From: Leptospirales bacterium
GTDB lineage: Bacteria > Spirochaetota > Leptospiria > Leptospirales > Leptonemataceae
DNA length: 64,000 bases
Reading direction: 5' to 3'
NCBI GenBank assembly: GCA_016788865.1
Contig: JAEUSB010000059.1
Span: forward strand, 124,001-188,000
Shown here: in pieces, positions 54,085 to 63,800 of the stretch
Numbering within the stretch: position 1 is the stretch's first letter
Layout of the letters: each line of letters begins with the position of its first letter
The notes under the pieces: model-generated
Seen by the model: the letters and a program-made list of their open reading frames with translations, nothing else
Told to the model about the DNA's origin: nothing
Databases searched by the model: none
Position numbers and translations under genes: made by a program

Positions 54085-55206
54085 ATGAAATTCAGATCCA
54101 CAGTTATTCTCACACTCATACTCGCCAGCGGCGCTCTTTTTTCGGATGAAAAGGCAGATCAGGACCTTGACGTCCCGTACGAACCGTCGCATCCCAAAGT
54201 CGTTGAAACGATGTTGTCAACCGGAGGCGTTACTGCCAGAGACGTGCTCTACGATCTCGGTTGTGGGGATGGAAGAATCGTTATTGCTGCGGCAAAAAAG
54301 GGGGCTTCTGCGGTTGGCGCAGACGTTGATGAGGAAAGACTCATTGAAGCGCGCGAGCGAGCAAAGGCAATGGGCGTGGAAAGCCGCACTAAGTTTGTGC
54401 GCGAAGACATTTTCAAGCTGGATATAAGTCCGGCCACCATCGTTACAATGTATCTCCTGGATGAAGTCAATCTTCAGATGCGCCCTCGGTTGCATCGGTT
54501 GCTCAAACCCGGAACGCGCATTGTAACCCATGCGTTCAATATGAATGACTGGAAGCCGGATCGCACCATCAATCACGATCGTGCGCGCGATAAACAAATC
54601 ATGTACTGGGTCATTCCGGCGGGTATTGGTGGAACCTGGACCTGGCAAACAAAGCAGGGTCCGGCTTCCATGGTCCTGCATCAAAAATTCCAGGTAATTA
54701 CCGGGACCATCCAAAACGGCCAGAGCACAGGGGCCGTTGATTCAAAGATCGACGGAACCAAGATTCAAATCCAGACCGTGCTTCGTGATGCAAAGACAAA
54801 TGCAAAAGCAAACTTCACCGGGCTAATCGACGCAGACACAATCAAAGGGACAATTGAAGTCCTGGAGGGTCCGGGGGCCGGCAAATATCCGTGGGAAGCA
54901 AAACGTCAGGTTGAGGACGTGTCAGGAAAATGGAGCATTGAATTGCCTGGCAATAAAGCACTCAGTGGCACTCTTGACTTGAAGCGCGATGGCAAGGGCT
55001 ATTCTGCAGAATTCACTTCCGACAAAGTTTATGCAATCAGCGATCTCTACGTCTGGGGTTCGAGCGTCTACTTCCGCGTTCCGATCTTTGGAACGGAAAA
55101 CCCGGCCATCTATTCGGGAACGCTCAAAGGGACACAGGGTTCAGGCAATTTGCTGAACGATCAGGGCTCATACGGAACTCAATGGAACGCTAAGAAGGCA
55201 AAATGA
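54085..55206 (+). CDS. Exported class I methyltransferase-fold protein with beta-rich C-terminal domain
   Basis: 373 residues from the ATG at 54085. A signal peptide (KFRSTVILTLILASGALFS) is followed by a complete SAM-binding core: DVLYDLGCGDGRIVIAAAKKG, GADVDEERLIEARERA and FVREDIFKLD. Residues about 215-373 form a Gly/Thr-rich beta region. A SAM enzyme outside the cytoplasm is unexpected because SAM is not known there; similar exported proteins exist in several phyla with unknown function. It could bind another ligand. Its stop overlaps the start of an FGE-fold protein gene by four bases. Confidence 0.8.
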   Translation: MKFRSTVILTLILASGALFSDEKADQDLDVPYEPSHPKVVETMLSTGGVTARDVLYDLGCGDGRIVIAAAKKGASAVGADVDEERLIEARERAKAMGVESRTKFVREDIFKLDISPATIVTMYLLDEVNLQMRPRLHRLLKPGTRIVTHAFNMNDWKPDRTINHDRARDKQIMYWVIPAGIGGTWTWQTKQGPASMVLHQKFQVITGTIQNGQSTGAVDSKIDGTKIQIQTVLRDAKTNAKANFTGLIDADTIKGTIEVLEGPGAGKYPWEAKRQVEDVSGKWSIELPGNKALSGTLDLKRDGKGYSAEFTSDKVYAISDLYVWGSSVYFRVPIFGTENPAIYSGTLKGTQGSGNLLNDQGSYGTQWNAKKAK

Positions 55207-56033
55207 TGAATCGCGCATTAACGTTAGTCGCTCTTCTTCTGATTTCGGGAATTTCCTTGGGCCTGGCTGCACAGACACCAAAGCAATGGACCCCTAAGCT
55301 CGGCCGGGCTCCAGTCGCTGGCGATGAATACACGAATCCAAGAGACGGAACGGTGCTGGTCTACATTCCGGGCGGCGAATTCACCATGGGAAACGATTCT
55401 GGCGATGAAGACGAAAAGCCAGCCCACAAGCAGAAAGTGGCCGGCTTCTGGCTTTCAAAATACGAAGTAACCAACGAGCAATACAGCAAGTTCATGAATG
55501 CGCAGGAGTACCCGGATCCTGCTTTCATGGACGACGCGGATTTTAACAAGCCCAAACAACCCGTCATCGGCGTAAAGTTTGGACACGCCCAGGCATACTG
55601 CACCTGGGTGGGTCTTCGCATGCCTACCGAAGCAGAATGGGAATTTGCTGCGGCAGGGGGAAAGCAATTCGCGTATCCAACCGCAGACGGCAAGATTTCG
55701 CACGACCTTGCAAACTATCTGGGTAAGGGCGGCAAGGATATCTGGGAAGATGTTACCGCACCGGTTGGAAGTTTTCCGCCAAACCCGTATGGAGTTTATG
55801 ATCTGGCCGGCAATGCCTGGGAATGGACCTCGAGTCTGTACAGGAGTTATCCGTACAACGGTGGCGATGGCCGCGAGAACATATCAACACGCGGACATCG
55901 TGTGATGCGCGGCGGTTCGTTTCACTTTGGTGACCGCACGATTCGTGTATCACACAGGCATCACTTTGCCATGCATCTGAGACTGGATTTCGTCGGAATC
56001 AGACTGGCAGCTTCCACGGCTGATTTGAAATAG
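55203..56033 (+). CDS. Exported formylglycine-generating-enzyme-fold protein lacking the catalytic Cys
   Basis: 276 residues, starting ATGATG within the previous stop. Signal peptide to about residue 23. The fold signature is strong: VYIPGGEFTMGNDSGDEDEK, YEVTNEQYSKFMN, RMPTEAEWEFAAAGGK, GNAWEWTSS, RVMRGGSF and a final FVGIRLA. True FGEs have a Cys near CxxR at the end; here the segment is RVSHRHHFAMH with no Cys, so it should not make formylglycine. Such relatives can be lectin-like or non-haem iron enzymes. The tight coupling to the exported methyltransferase suggests joint action in the periplasm. Confidence 0.85.
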   Translation: MMNRALTLVALLLISGISLGLAAQTPKQWTPKLGRAPVAGDEYTNPRDGTVLVYIPGGEFTMGNDSGDEDEKPAHKQKVAGFWLSKYEVTNEQYSKFMNAQEYPDPAFMDDADFNKPKQPVIGVKFGHAQAYCTWVGLRMPTEAEWEFAAAGGKQFAYPTADGKISHDLANYLGKGGKDIWEDVTAPVGSFPPNPYGVYDLAGNAWEWTSSLYRSYPYNGGDGRENISTRGHRVMRGGSFHFGDRTIRVSHRHHFAMHLRLDFVGIRLAASTADLK

Positions 56034-56083
56034 CACAGAAGCCCTGAGAGATGGCTCAAACCAGCGGTCCTCAGGACAAACAC

Positions 56084-58261
56084 TCATGCTTCGGTTTCTG
56101 GGTTCGCGTTCACTTTCTTCAGTTCTCCCTTTAGCCAACGATCCACATCGTTTGCATAGAGCCGGGAGAAAGGATTGTCTGACGGCCCGCCGATGATTGA
56201 AGTATACAGTCCTTCTTCGGCAAAATTGCAAACCATTCTGTAACTGGGGGCAAAGGAAGTATCCCGGCCACCACTTCGATAGATCTGCCCCTGATGCGGT
56301 GTCGCACGGTTGCCCAGAAGAACAATCGGACCCCGATCAATCCCCAGGAACCGAGGGAACTTCCCGCCGAGTAATATGTTCTTTAGCAAGAGCTTCTGTC
56401 CCGATCCATAGGCCTTTGGCTCATGCGTCAGTGCCTTGTTAATGGCTGCAGTATAGATATCCTCGCGCTTGCGATCGCCAAACCACCGAGATTTGCGCGA
56501 AAGAAGAATCTTATCCACGTATGAATAGAAATCGATCAGGATTCCAGTTTCCCGGCGAAGGTGATCTAGCACCTGACGACCCATGACCGGACCGAGCACT
56601 TCATCGAGAAGCGCATCGTAGAAACGTTCAAAGATGTAGGCGCCTTCCGAGTCAGGAGTGTACTGCTTATTCCAATTTCTCAGGATTTGCGCACGATCGT
56701 TCCCGTCAGGAAGGAGCGGAGAAACAATCTCCATGAATTTCTCTGCCTGAAGCGAGTAAGTATCCATCTGAATCTTTGCCATGTCTTCCACGGTGAGATC
56801 GTTGCGCTTCAGCAGTTTTTCAATTCTGTCTGCACGGTAAGATCCCATTGACATATTGATTGGCGCAACGGATCCAAGAGCGTTGAGATCATTGTTTGCA
56901 GTTACAATGTAACCCTCTTTGGGGTTGTAGGAATGTGGAAGTTCCTTGTGACTAACAAAGCCTTTCCAGTCGTAACTGGAATCCCAACCTGGCATGGGAG
57001 CAAGTCCGCTCCAATCCTTATGCCTGCGCGGCATAAGGCCGGACATCTGATAACCAATATTTCCATTCTTATCAGCAAGCAGCCAGTTAAACGACATCTC
57101 AAGCTGGCCCATGGTATCCATTCCGTCTTTGACGTTCTTTACATGAAACATCGCCATTATGGCACGCAATGATACGGGACCCGTTCCCGAGCCAGAGGCC
57201 CAACGAGTGGCCAGGTAGACGCCCTCTTCCGCTGGATTTCCGTCCAAAACACCGTGCTCATTCTCGTAAAAGATCTCAAGATGATCAGGCTTCTTCTTCC
57301 GTTTGATTATTTCACGCCGCTCTTTGAATCGGACCCACTGCACGCGCAGGAACTGGCTTCGTTTGTAGCTTCCTTGCCGGCATTCCTCGGCCCACGAATC
57401 AACTGCATCCATAAAAGTATACGTAGCGCCCCAGGCAATATCTGGATTCCTTCCAATCAATATCCCCGGAACTCCTGGCATGGCTGCGCCCATGACGCTT
57501 CGATTTGCGAAAGTCAAGACCATTTCCTGCCAAACGTTTGGCAGACGATTGATTTCAAGATGCGGATCGTTACACAGGATTGGTTTGCCCGACGTTGTGC
57601 GCGTTCCCGATACTACCCAATTATTGGAGGCAAGTACTTTGGGAATCATTCGATTCCATTGTAATGACGCTGGAACTATGCGCTCGCCCAACCGAATCTG
57701 CCGAATCATCTTCTCGTCCATCTTGTCCAGTGCGGTTGTTGAAAAGAGTTCCTCCAGGAGCTTTCGGTCGATTCCTGCTTGAACGAACTGAACAAGCAAT
57801 CGCTCTATTTCAGCCTGCGATTGTTGAAGGCCTATGTATCCGATCATGCGCGAAATAGTAATGCAGTCTTCGACTTTCCAGAGTTCGTATTTAACTCGCA
57901 GCAAATACTTAAACTCAAAAGGCATCCTGGTAGAGAAATAGTGATTGATCCCTTCAACAAAAGATTCCGCTAGCTTCGCAGTATCCGCATCGAGCTTTGC
58001 AACCAGCTGTGAACTATCGCCCGACCAATTCATCCTGCGAAAGAATTTATCGATCTCCAGCATCTCATCGGATGATTCGAGCAATTCTGATCCACGCCCC
58101 CGCGCCAGAATGCGCATCAGCAGGATTTGCCTGCCCCGGTCCATCGCCTGCGCGTAGCCCTGGCCAAAATACATACCTGATTCAGTCTCAGCAGTTATAT
58201 GAGGAATCCCATTGGTATCCCGTTGAATCTTAACAGGACCATTGTGCGTGAGTTCGATCAT
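56084..58261 (-). CDS. Penicillin acylase-family Ntn hydrolase, apparently cytoplasmic
   Basis: 725 residues from the ATG at 58261, which has GGGGGAGC just upstream. It has the penicillin acylase order: N-terminal alpha chain with IQRDTNGIPHITAETESG MYFGQGYAQA-like sequence, then the autocleavage site VLASNNWVVSGTRT, with the beta-chain nucleophile Ser212, then NDPHLE and YIVTANNDLNALG. Alpha would be 211 and beta about 513 residues. It hydrolyses an amide, in this family penicillins, acyl-homoserine lactones or similar. No signal peptide is seen from this start or from an upstream ATG, whereas most relatives are exported. Confidence 0.9.
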   Translation of the reverse strand: MIELTHNGPVKIQRDTNGIPHITAETESGMYFGQGYAQAMDRGRQILLMRILARGRGSELLESSDEMLEIDKFFRRMNWSGDSSQLVAKLDADTAKLAESFVEGINHYFSTRMPFEFKYLLRVKYELWKVEDCITISRMIGYIGLQQSQAEIERLLVQFVQAGIDRKLLEELFSTTALDKMDEKMIRQIRLGERIVPASLQWNRMIPKVLASNNWVVSGTRTTSGKPILCNDPHLEINRLPNVWQEMVLTFANRSVMGAAMPGVPGILIGRNPDIAWGATYTFMDAVDSWAEECRQGSYKRSQFLRVQWVRFKERREIIKRKKKPDHLEIFYENEHGVLDGNPAEEGVYLATRWASGSGTGPVSLRAIMAMFHVKNVKDGMDTMGQLEMSFNWLLADKNGNIGYQMSGLMPRRHKDWSGLAPMPGWDSSYDWKGFVSHKELPHSYNPKEGYIVTANNDLNALGSVAPINMSMGSYRADRIEKLLKRNDLTVEDMAKIQMDTYSLQAEKFMEIVSPLLPDGNDRAQILRNWNKQYTPDSEGAYIFERFYDALLDEVLGPVMGRQVLDHLRRETGILIDFYSYVDKILLSRKSRWFGDRKREDIYTAAINKALTHEPKAYGSGQKLLLKNILLGGKFPRFLGIDRGPIVLLGNRATPHQGQIYRSGGRDTSFAPSYRMVCNFAEEGLYTSIIGGPSDNPFSRLYANDVDRWLKGELKKVNANPETEA

Positions 58262-58364
58262 TTGCTCCCCCGAAGTATCACCGAGAATACGAAGTGGCCT
58301 CCGGCCGCGCGACAAAATTTCTCTTTACAATCCACTAATACGATGCCAGTAAGTGGTCCGGGCT

Positions 58365-58604
58365 ATGCGTTTCAGCGGCCAGAAAATCAAGCAACTTCGC
58401 GATAAGCGAGGTTGGACGCAGCGGAAACTGGCTGAACTCATTGCAGGCACAGAACACTTTAGCGGCTTCACGCATCAGCGTGTGGATAAACTGGAGAAAT
58501 CGGACAACGCATCGCACAGAGTGCTCTGCGCCCTGTGCGAGGTCTTTCGCGTAAAGGTGGGCGCATTTTTCGAGAAGGACAATCAGGAGGGACATAATTC
58601 ATGA
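58365..58604 (+). CDS. XRE-type HTH DNA-binding protein
   Basis: 79 residues from the ATG at 58365; a GTG four codons upstream is possible. One HTH of the Cro/C1 type: GQKIKQLRDKRGWTQRKLAE then FTHQRVDKLEKSD and a regular C-terminal helix. Nothing but the DNA-binding domain is present. It overlaps the next gene by four bases (ATGA), so it likely autoregulates the two-gene unit, in the way of small toxin-antitoxin or restriction controllers. Confidence 0.9.
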   Translation: MRFSGQKIKQLRDKRGWTQRKLAELIAGTEHFSGFTHQRVDKLEKSDNASHRVLCALCEVFRVKVGAFFEKDNQEGHNS

Positions 58605-59977
58605 ACCCTATCAAACGGATGCTGAGCATCGTTGAAACAGGTCGCCGTCTAACGGTCGAACTCCCATGGTGCAGGGACTTTCCTGATCAATTTGCGTCAG
58701 GAACAAAGATAGACCCTTCTCGCCTTCAATTTCGTCTAACGTTTAACAACCAGATTATGGCTGAAGGCCCGGTCAGCAATGCTCGGATCGATATTGACAT
58801 GTCTGGCAAGAAAGCGGGCGTTTATACATTGCAGATCCTCGGGAATCACGTCGAGGATAACGGCGTTCGAGAATTCTGGAAACAGTTCCTGTTCATCCAA
58901 CCTTCGCTCAAACGGAATCCTGAAGAAATCGACAGGTTGGCCCGTGCCTACGCGCCCATCTTTCTTTACAGCCGCAAAGAGCAATATTTCCCGGTTTCCT
59001 TGAATGATCTGCTCAAGAGCCCGGCACTAATGGAATCGAGAGCCTCTGTGGCCGTGAACACAGTCACGGGCTCTGAGGAAATTCCTATCCCCATGCTGGA
59101 CGAATTCTTGCGATACAATGGCCATTGCGATTACCTGCTCAATCAATCGGTCTTCGACCTTGATGGCGTATTCAAAGAAATTCACGGAAACTTTCGCAGG
59201 TCAGTAGTATATTATTCATACCTTGAAGACCAGAACTCAGATCGCTTCTTCATCAACTACCACACCTTCTACGCGTTTGACCCAAAGACTGGAATTGCGA
59301 AGCTGCTCAATGTTGGCCCGCACGTATTTGATCGCGAAAGCATGACAATGGTTTTCAAAGGCGATGGGACTCCGGAGGCCATGGTACTGTCCGGTCACCT
59401 GGAAAACCAGCCAATCCTCTTCCTTGAAAAATTGAAGATGTGGAATACTGGTCGCGTGCGGCTCCGTTTCCCTGATCCGTCAAACGCCGCAGTCCGAAAT
59501 CACCCCATCGTGCCAGTTGCGGAAGGATCCCATGCTCTCTACCCAACGGCAGGCCTCTACCACATCTCGCTGCTAACGGAGCTGGCTGGTCACATCTTTA
59601 GAAACATTCTCCCATCTGAAAGCGATGATGATGACGCAGAAATGGATCAGCATCAGGCGCTCCTTCCTCCATCGCTGCCCTCAGATAAGTTTACAAATTA
59701 TGACCTTCGACCTCTTCGCCTGGACCTGCTGACCAGCGAGCCAACCCTGCCGCCAGGCCCGCTCTTTGACCCGTCTGTGTGTTGCCTGGCATTCAGTGGT
59801 TACTGGGTTGACGTGCCGGGAACACAGAACGAGCGCTTTCCGCCATTCTCACGCAAAGAAAAAGACATTGAAGAATGGGTCGATAAGGCTCACACCTGGG
59901 ATTGGAAGGATCTGCCGGCGAGCATTGTGGAGCATAACAAGGCGTTAGGTGACTACATCTCAAGGTTTGTCCAATAA
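58601..59977 (+). CDS. Vps62-like domain protein coupled to XRE regulator
   Basis: 458 residues, no signal peptide or TM. The central part fits the Vps62/DUF946 pattern: YAPIFLYSRKEQYFPVSLND (about 126), RSVVYYSYLEDQNSDRFFIN, GPHVFDRESMTMVFKGDG (about 238), MVLSGHLENQP and PVAEGSHALYPTAG (about 310). The usual GNHxGDWE is altered to GPHVFDRE. An acidic stretch ESDDDDAEMD lies at about 345. The first 110 residues look beta-rich. Function of bacterial Vps62-like proteins is unknown. The family call is by eye and would need a profile search. Confidence 0.65.
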   Translation: MNPIKRMLSIVETGRRLTVELPWCRDFPDQFASGTKIDPSRLQFRLTFNNQIMAEGPVSNARIDIDMSGKKAGVYTLQILGNHVEDNGVREFWKQFLFIQPSLKRNPEEIDRLARAYAPIFLYSRKEQYFPVSLNDLLKSPALMESRASVAVNTVTGSEEIPIPMLDEFLRYNGHCDYLLNQSVFDLDGVFKEIHGNFRRSVVYYSYLEDQNSDRFFINYHTFYAFDPKTGIAKLLNVGPHVFDRESMTMVFKGDGTPEAMVLSGHLENQPILFLEKLKMWNTGRVRLRFPDPSNAAVRNHPIVPVAEGSHALYPTAGLYHISLLTELAGHIFRNILPSESDDDDAEMDQHQALLPPSLPSDKFTNYDLRPLRLDLLTSEPTLPPGPLFDPSVCCLAFSGYWVDVPGTQNERFPPFSRKEKDIEEWVDKAHTWDWKDLPASIVEHNKALGDYISRFVQ

Positions 59978-60781
59978 TCATTGGCAATTTGGATTGATGG
60001 ATTCGACGTAAACCGGCGCCAGTGAGCCGGACGCCTGAAACCCCTCAAAGCCCTTCAGGCTTGCCGTATTTCGGCCAAACTCCTCCTTCCAATCTTTCAA
60101 TAATATCTTTGAAACGGGGAGATAAGACCAATGCCATCTCTCTTCCAGATAGCCCTTCTTGCGACCTGCCGTGTACACCTGGCAGTAACCGTAATTGGCG
60201 GCGTTCTTTTGTAACCACTGGTAAAGGACGGCTCCGTTTCCGCTTTGATAGTAAACGTTGGTCAGAATATTTATGTCGAGGTCCGTTCCCCAGTGATGTC
60301 TTGAAGTCCCTGGCATTGAAGAAAACTCCAGGATCTTGCGAGCGCGACTGAGCGGATCTGGAATGGATTTATTCAGCGCTTTACCTTCCACAAGTGTGGT
60401 ACCGTTCCACTTGCTTTCCCAGATGGCTTTCTGATCGAACCAGTTTCTCGACGAGCTTTGTACCCAGAATTCTACCTTTGGATGCTCGCGATGCAGATCC
60501 TGGTACATTCTGCGAAGCGCGTCCGCTGCTTCCCGGCGAAGCATTTGTTCCCCACGAACGGGGATTCCCAGGGGAGAAAGTTTGACAAAGGCGGGATGCT
60601 GTGTCGGCTGAAACTTTCCAAGCAGGTAATCTTGCTTCTTTACAGGACCGTAAATCGATGCCTGGGTTGGGGGCTGCGAACAGAGCGGAAAAGCAGCAAG
60701 CATGAGGAAAATGACGGGTAAAAGGCCAGAAGAAATACGCGAAAACCAGAAGAAGGGCATGGGTAAGTTTTTGATTCCCAT
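59978..60781 (-). CDS. VanY-type D,D-carboxypeptidase (M15B)
   Basis: 267 residues from the ATG at 60781. Signal peptide to about residue 38 (SGLLPVIFLMLAAFPLCSQ). The M15 zinc site is visible in SSMPGTSRHHWGTDLDINIL (His, Asp) and EERWHWSYLP (Glu, His). It should trim D-Ala from peptidoglycan in the periplasm. Length and motif order match VanY/DacB-like enzymes. No resistance genes are nearby, so it is more likely a housekeeping cell-wall enzyme. Start codon context is weak. Confidence 0.93.
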   Translation of the reverse strand: MGIKNLPMPFFWFSRISSGLLPVIFLMLAAFPLCSQPPTQASIYGPVKKQDYLLGKFQPTQHPAFVKLSPLGIPVRGEQMLRREAADALRRMYQDLHREHPKVEFWVQSSSRNWFDQKAIWESKWNGTTLVEGKALNKSIPDPLSRARKILEFSSMPGTSRHHWGTDLDINILTNVYYQSGNGAVLYQWLQKNAANYGYCQVYTAGRKKGYLEERWHWSYLPVSKILLKDWKEEFGRNTASLKGFEGFQASGSLAPVYVESINPNCQ

Positions 60782-60829
60782 CAAATAACGATACCATGAA
60801 ATTGTGGGCAGGTTGATTTCGGATTCATC

Positions 60830-63800
60830 ATGCGCCTCTTTGTAGCTTTCATGGTTCTGATCGCGGGGGCTCCCCTGCAGGCGCAGCTACCGGTTGAGCT
60901 TTCAAAGCTGCACTGGTTTGCCAGGCCGGGCTTCAACCCGGGCGATGAATCTGGTTTTGATGCCGGACCAACAACCCGACCGGCGGGGGCCTTCCCCGTT
61001 TCCATGTTCACCCTTTTTCCAACACCATCAACGGGCAAGACCCAGCACTATGCCATGTCCGCTTCGTTTGAGCTTGAACCTGCGGACCTGAGTAGCGCGG
61101 AACCGGCCGGAATTTTCATCCGCGGGATTGGCGACAACTATCGTCTCTACTTAAACGGAAAACTTATCCGGGATGAAATACATCTCGATGCAAACGGCGC
61201 TATAGCAGTCCGCAAAACAGCGATGGGTATCACTATTCCGATTTCCATGGGGGCGCTGAGGGCCGGGAAGAATACAATCGTTTTTCACCTGGTAGGAACG
61301 GCCAATGCCGGTTCCCAGGCCAATCCAGCAGTTCCTGGCCTGTTCTTCAGCAAGGACTATTCGTTAGATCTGCTATCGTCCATCAATCGACACTACTCGG
61401 AACAACTCGATCTGTGCTTGCTCTCCGTTTATTTGTTCTTTGGATTCTATCATCTGCTGATCTACTTCCGGCGAATGAGCGAGGTTTACAACGCATACTT
61501 CTCTCTATTCGCGATTGCGCTCGCAGTCTACGGATTTGCCAGGTCATACACAATTTACCACTATGTGAATGACTCATCCTGGGTCACACGACTCGAAAAT
61601 GTCTCCGTAAGTTTATTGATCCCGCTGTTCTTACTGTTTATGCATTCCTATTTCTTCCCTCAGGAAAAAAGAGAAACCGCACTCGTTGTAATCGCCGGAT
61701 TCAACCTGATCTGTTCGCTTGTGTTTTTGATTCTACCGTTTGAGCTCATCGCTTTCCTGGCCGTTACCTGGAAGTATGCTGCTCTACCGGCAATTCTCAT
61801 CTATGGTCCGTACCTGATCTACCAGGCAATCGTCAAGAACGCGCGAGACGCTCGAGTACTGGCCGTTGGACTAATTCTATTTGTGCTAACCGCCGTCTTT
61901 GACCTTCTGCGCGACACATTGAAGCTCTTTGCGATGGAGCCTCTCTTCCCTTACGCCTTTTTTGCCTTCGTGCTCTCGATCGCCGGGATACTCGCGAACC
62001 GGTTCATGATGGTCTACAATGAAACAGACCGCCTGAATGCTCAGCTTGAATTGAAAAACGAATCGCTGCGCGAACTTGATCGCGTCAAGGATGAGTTCAT
62101 CGGAACGATTTCGCATGAAATCCGCACCCCGTTAAACGGCATTGTTGGCCTCGCAGAAGCTCTTGCCGCGGATCCAACCCGAAACACCGACCCGGATAGC
62201 CGCCGCGCCCTTACTCTGATCTCTGATGGCGGAAGGCGTTTGTCCCGGCTGGTGGGCGACTTAATTGAATTTGTGCAACTGCGGAATCATGAACTAAAGA
62301 TTCATCCGGTACCAATTAATCTAAGTGAATGCGTCGACATTGTCATCAGCCTGACCGCGCCACTTCTGGGGCAAAAGCCCGTCAAAATTCACAACGAAAT
62401 TCCGCCCAATTTGTCCCCGGTGATGGCCGACCCCGACCGTCTCCAACAAATTCTCTTTAATCTAGTCTGGAATGCTATCAAGTTCACGGAGGCGGGAACT
62501 GTAACGATTCGCGCTATTCACGGCGGTCGTCGCGCCGGTGAACCCGTAGAAATCCAGATAGAGGATACGGGAATTGGCGTCCCTCTCGAGAAGCAGGATT
62601 TGATTTTTGAATCCTTCCGTCAGGCTGACTCGTCCGTTTCAAGACCGTATGGAGGCGCAGGACTGGGCCTGAGTATCACGCGCTACCTTGTGGAATTGCA
62701 TGGGGGCACGATCCGGCTCGAGTCAAACCCTGGATCCGGGTCGTTGTTTTCCTTCACTCTCCCGGGCGCGTTTGACCAAGCAACGGCGCCGGTGGAACGA
62801 AGAAACGCGGATTCGTTTGCTCCTAGCGTTCCTGCCCTGGAAAAAAGATACGACGTTCACCCGCGCATGCCATCCCGAATCCTTGCTGTGGACGATGAGC
62901 CGACCAATCTTGAAGTTTTGCAGAATCAACTTCGGCTCGACGGATATGACGTAATTGTAGCGAGCAGCGGAGAAGAGGCAATGGCCATCATCAACTCGAA
63001 TGCTCCGGATCTCGTGATTCTAGATGTCATGATGCCCAAGATGTCCGGTTATCATGTCTGCGAGGAAATTCGGAAATCTTTTTCTATCCATGAGTTGCCA
63101 ATCCTCCTGATCACGGCTCGGAACCAACTTACGGATCTCCTCAAGGGGTTTGATGCCGGTGCCAACGACTATTTGACCAAACCGTTTGAGTTTCGCGAAC
63201 TCAGTGCACGCGCTCGAAATCTGCTGCTCGTAAAACATGCTTCACGTGAAAAAGAAAACCTCACGGCGTTGGAAAAGGAACTCTCGATTGCGCGAGATAT
63301 CCAGCATGCGGTTCTTCCCCGTCAGGCGCCAAAGCTCGACGGATTGAAGATTGCAGCACGCTACAGACCGCGTGAATCCGTAGGGGGTGATTTTTACGAC
63401 TTCAGTGTTTCAGATCGGAGCTTGCGGCTTATCATGGCCGATGTTTCCGGGCACGGAGTGCCAGCCGCTTTGATCGCAGCCATGATCAAGATTGCTTTTG
63501 CACAGCAAAAGAATGTGGAGGATCCATCGCTTGTCCTGGCGGGACTCAATCGCGCTCTCTGGGGTAATCTGGATCGCCACTTTGTCACCGCAGTCATGCT
63601 CCAGATAAATCTCGACTCAATGCAGCTGGAGTTTGCTTGCGCTGGCCATCCTCCGCTCCTTCACTCAAGCCCGCGGACACCTCCCCAATTCCATTCCGCC
63701 CGTGGCAGAATCATCGGGCTGTTTCCTGACACCGGCTATGCTCCCGGCAGTTTGAAACTACACTCAGGCGATCGTGTCGTTGTATACACAGATGGACTGA

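Noticed and set aside
55203..56033. True formylglycine-generating enzyme
   Set aside because: The catalytic Cys region reads RVSHRHHF without Cys, and no sulfatase gene is nearby.
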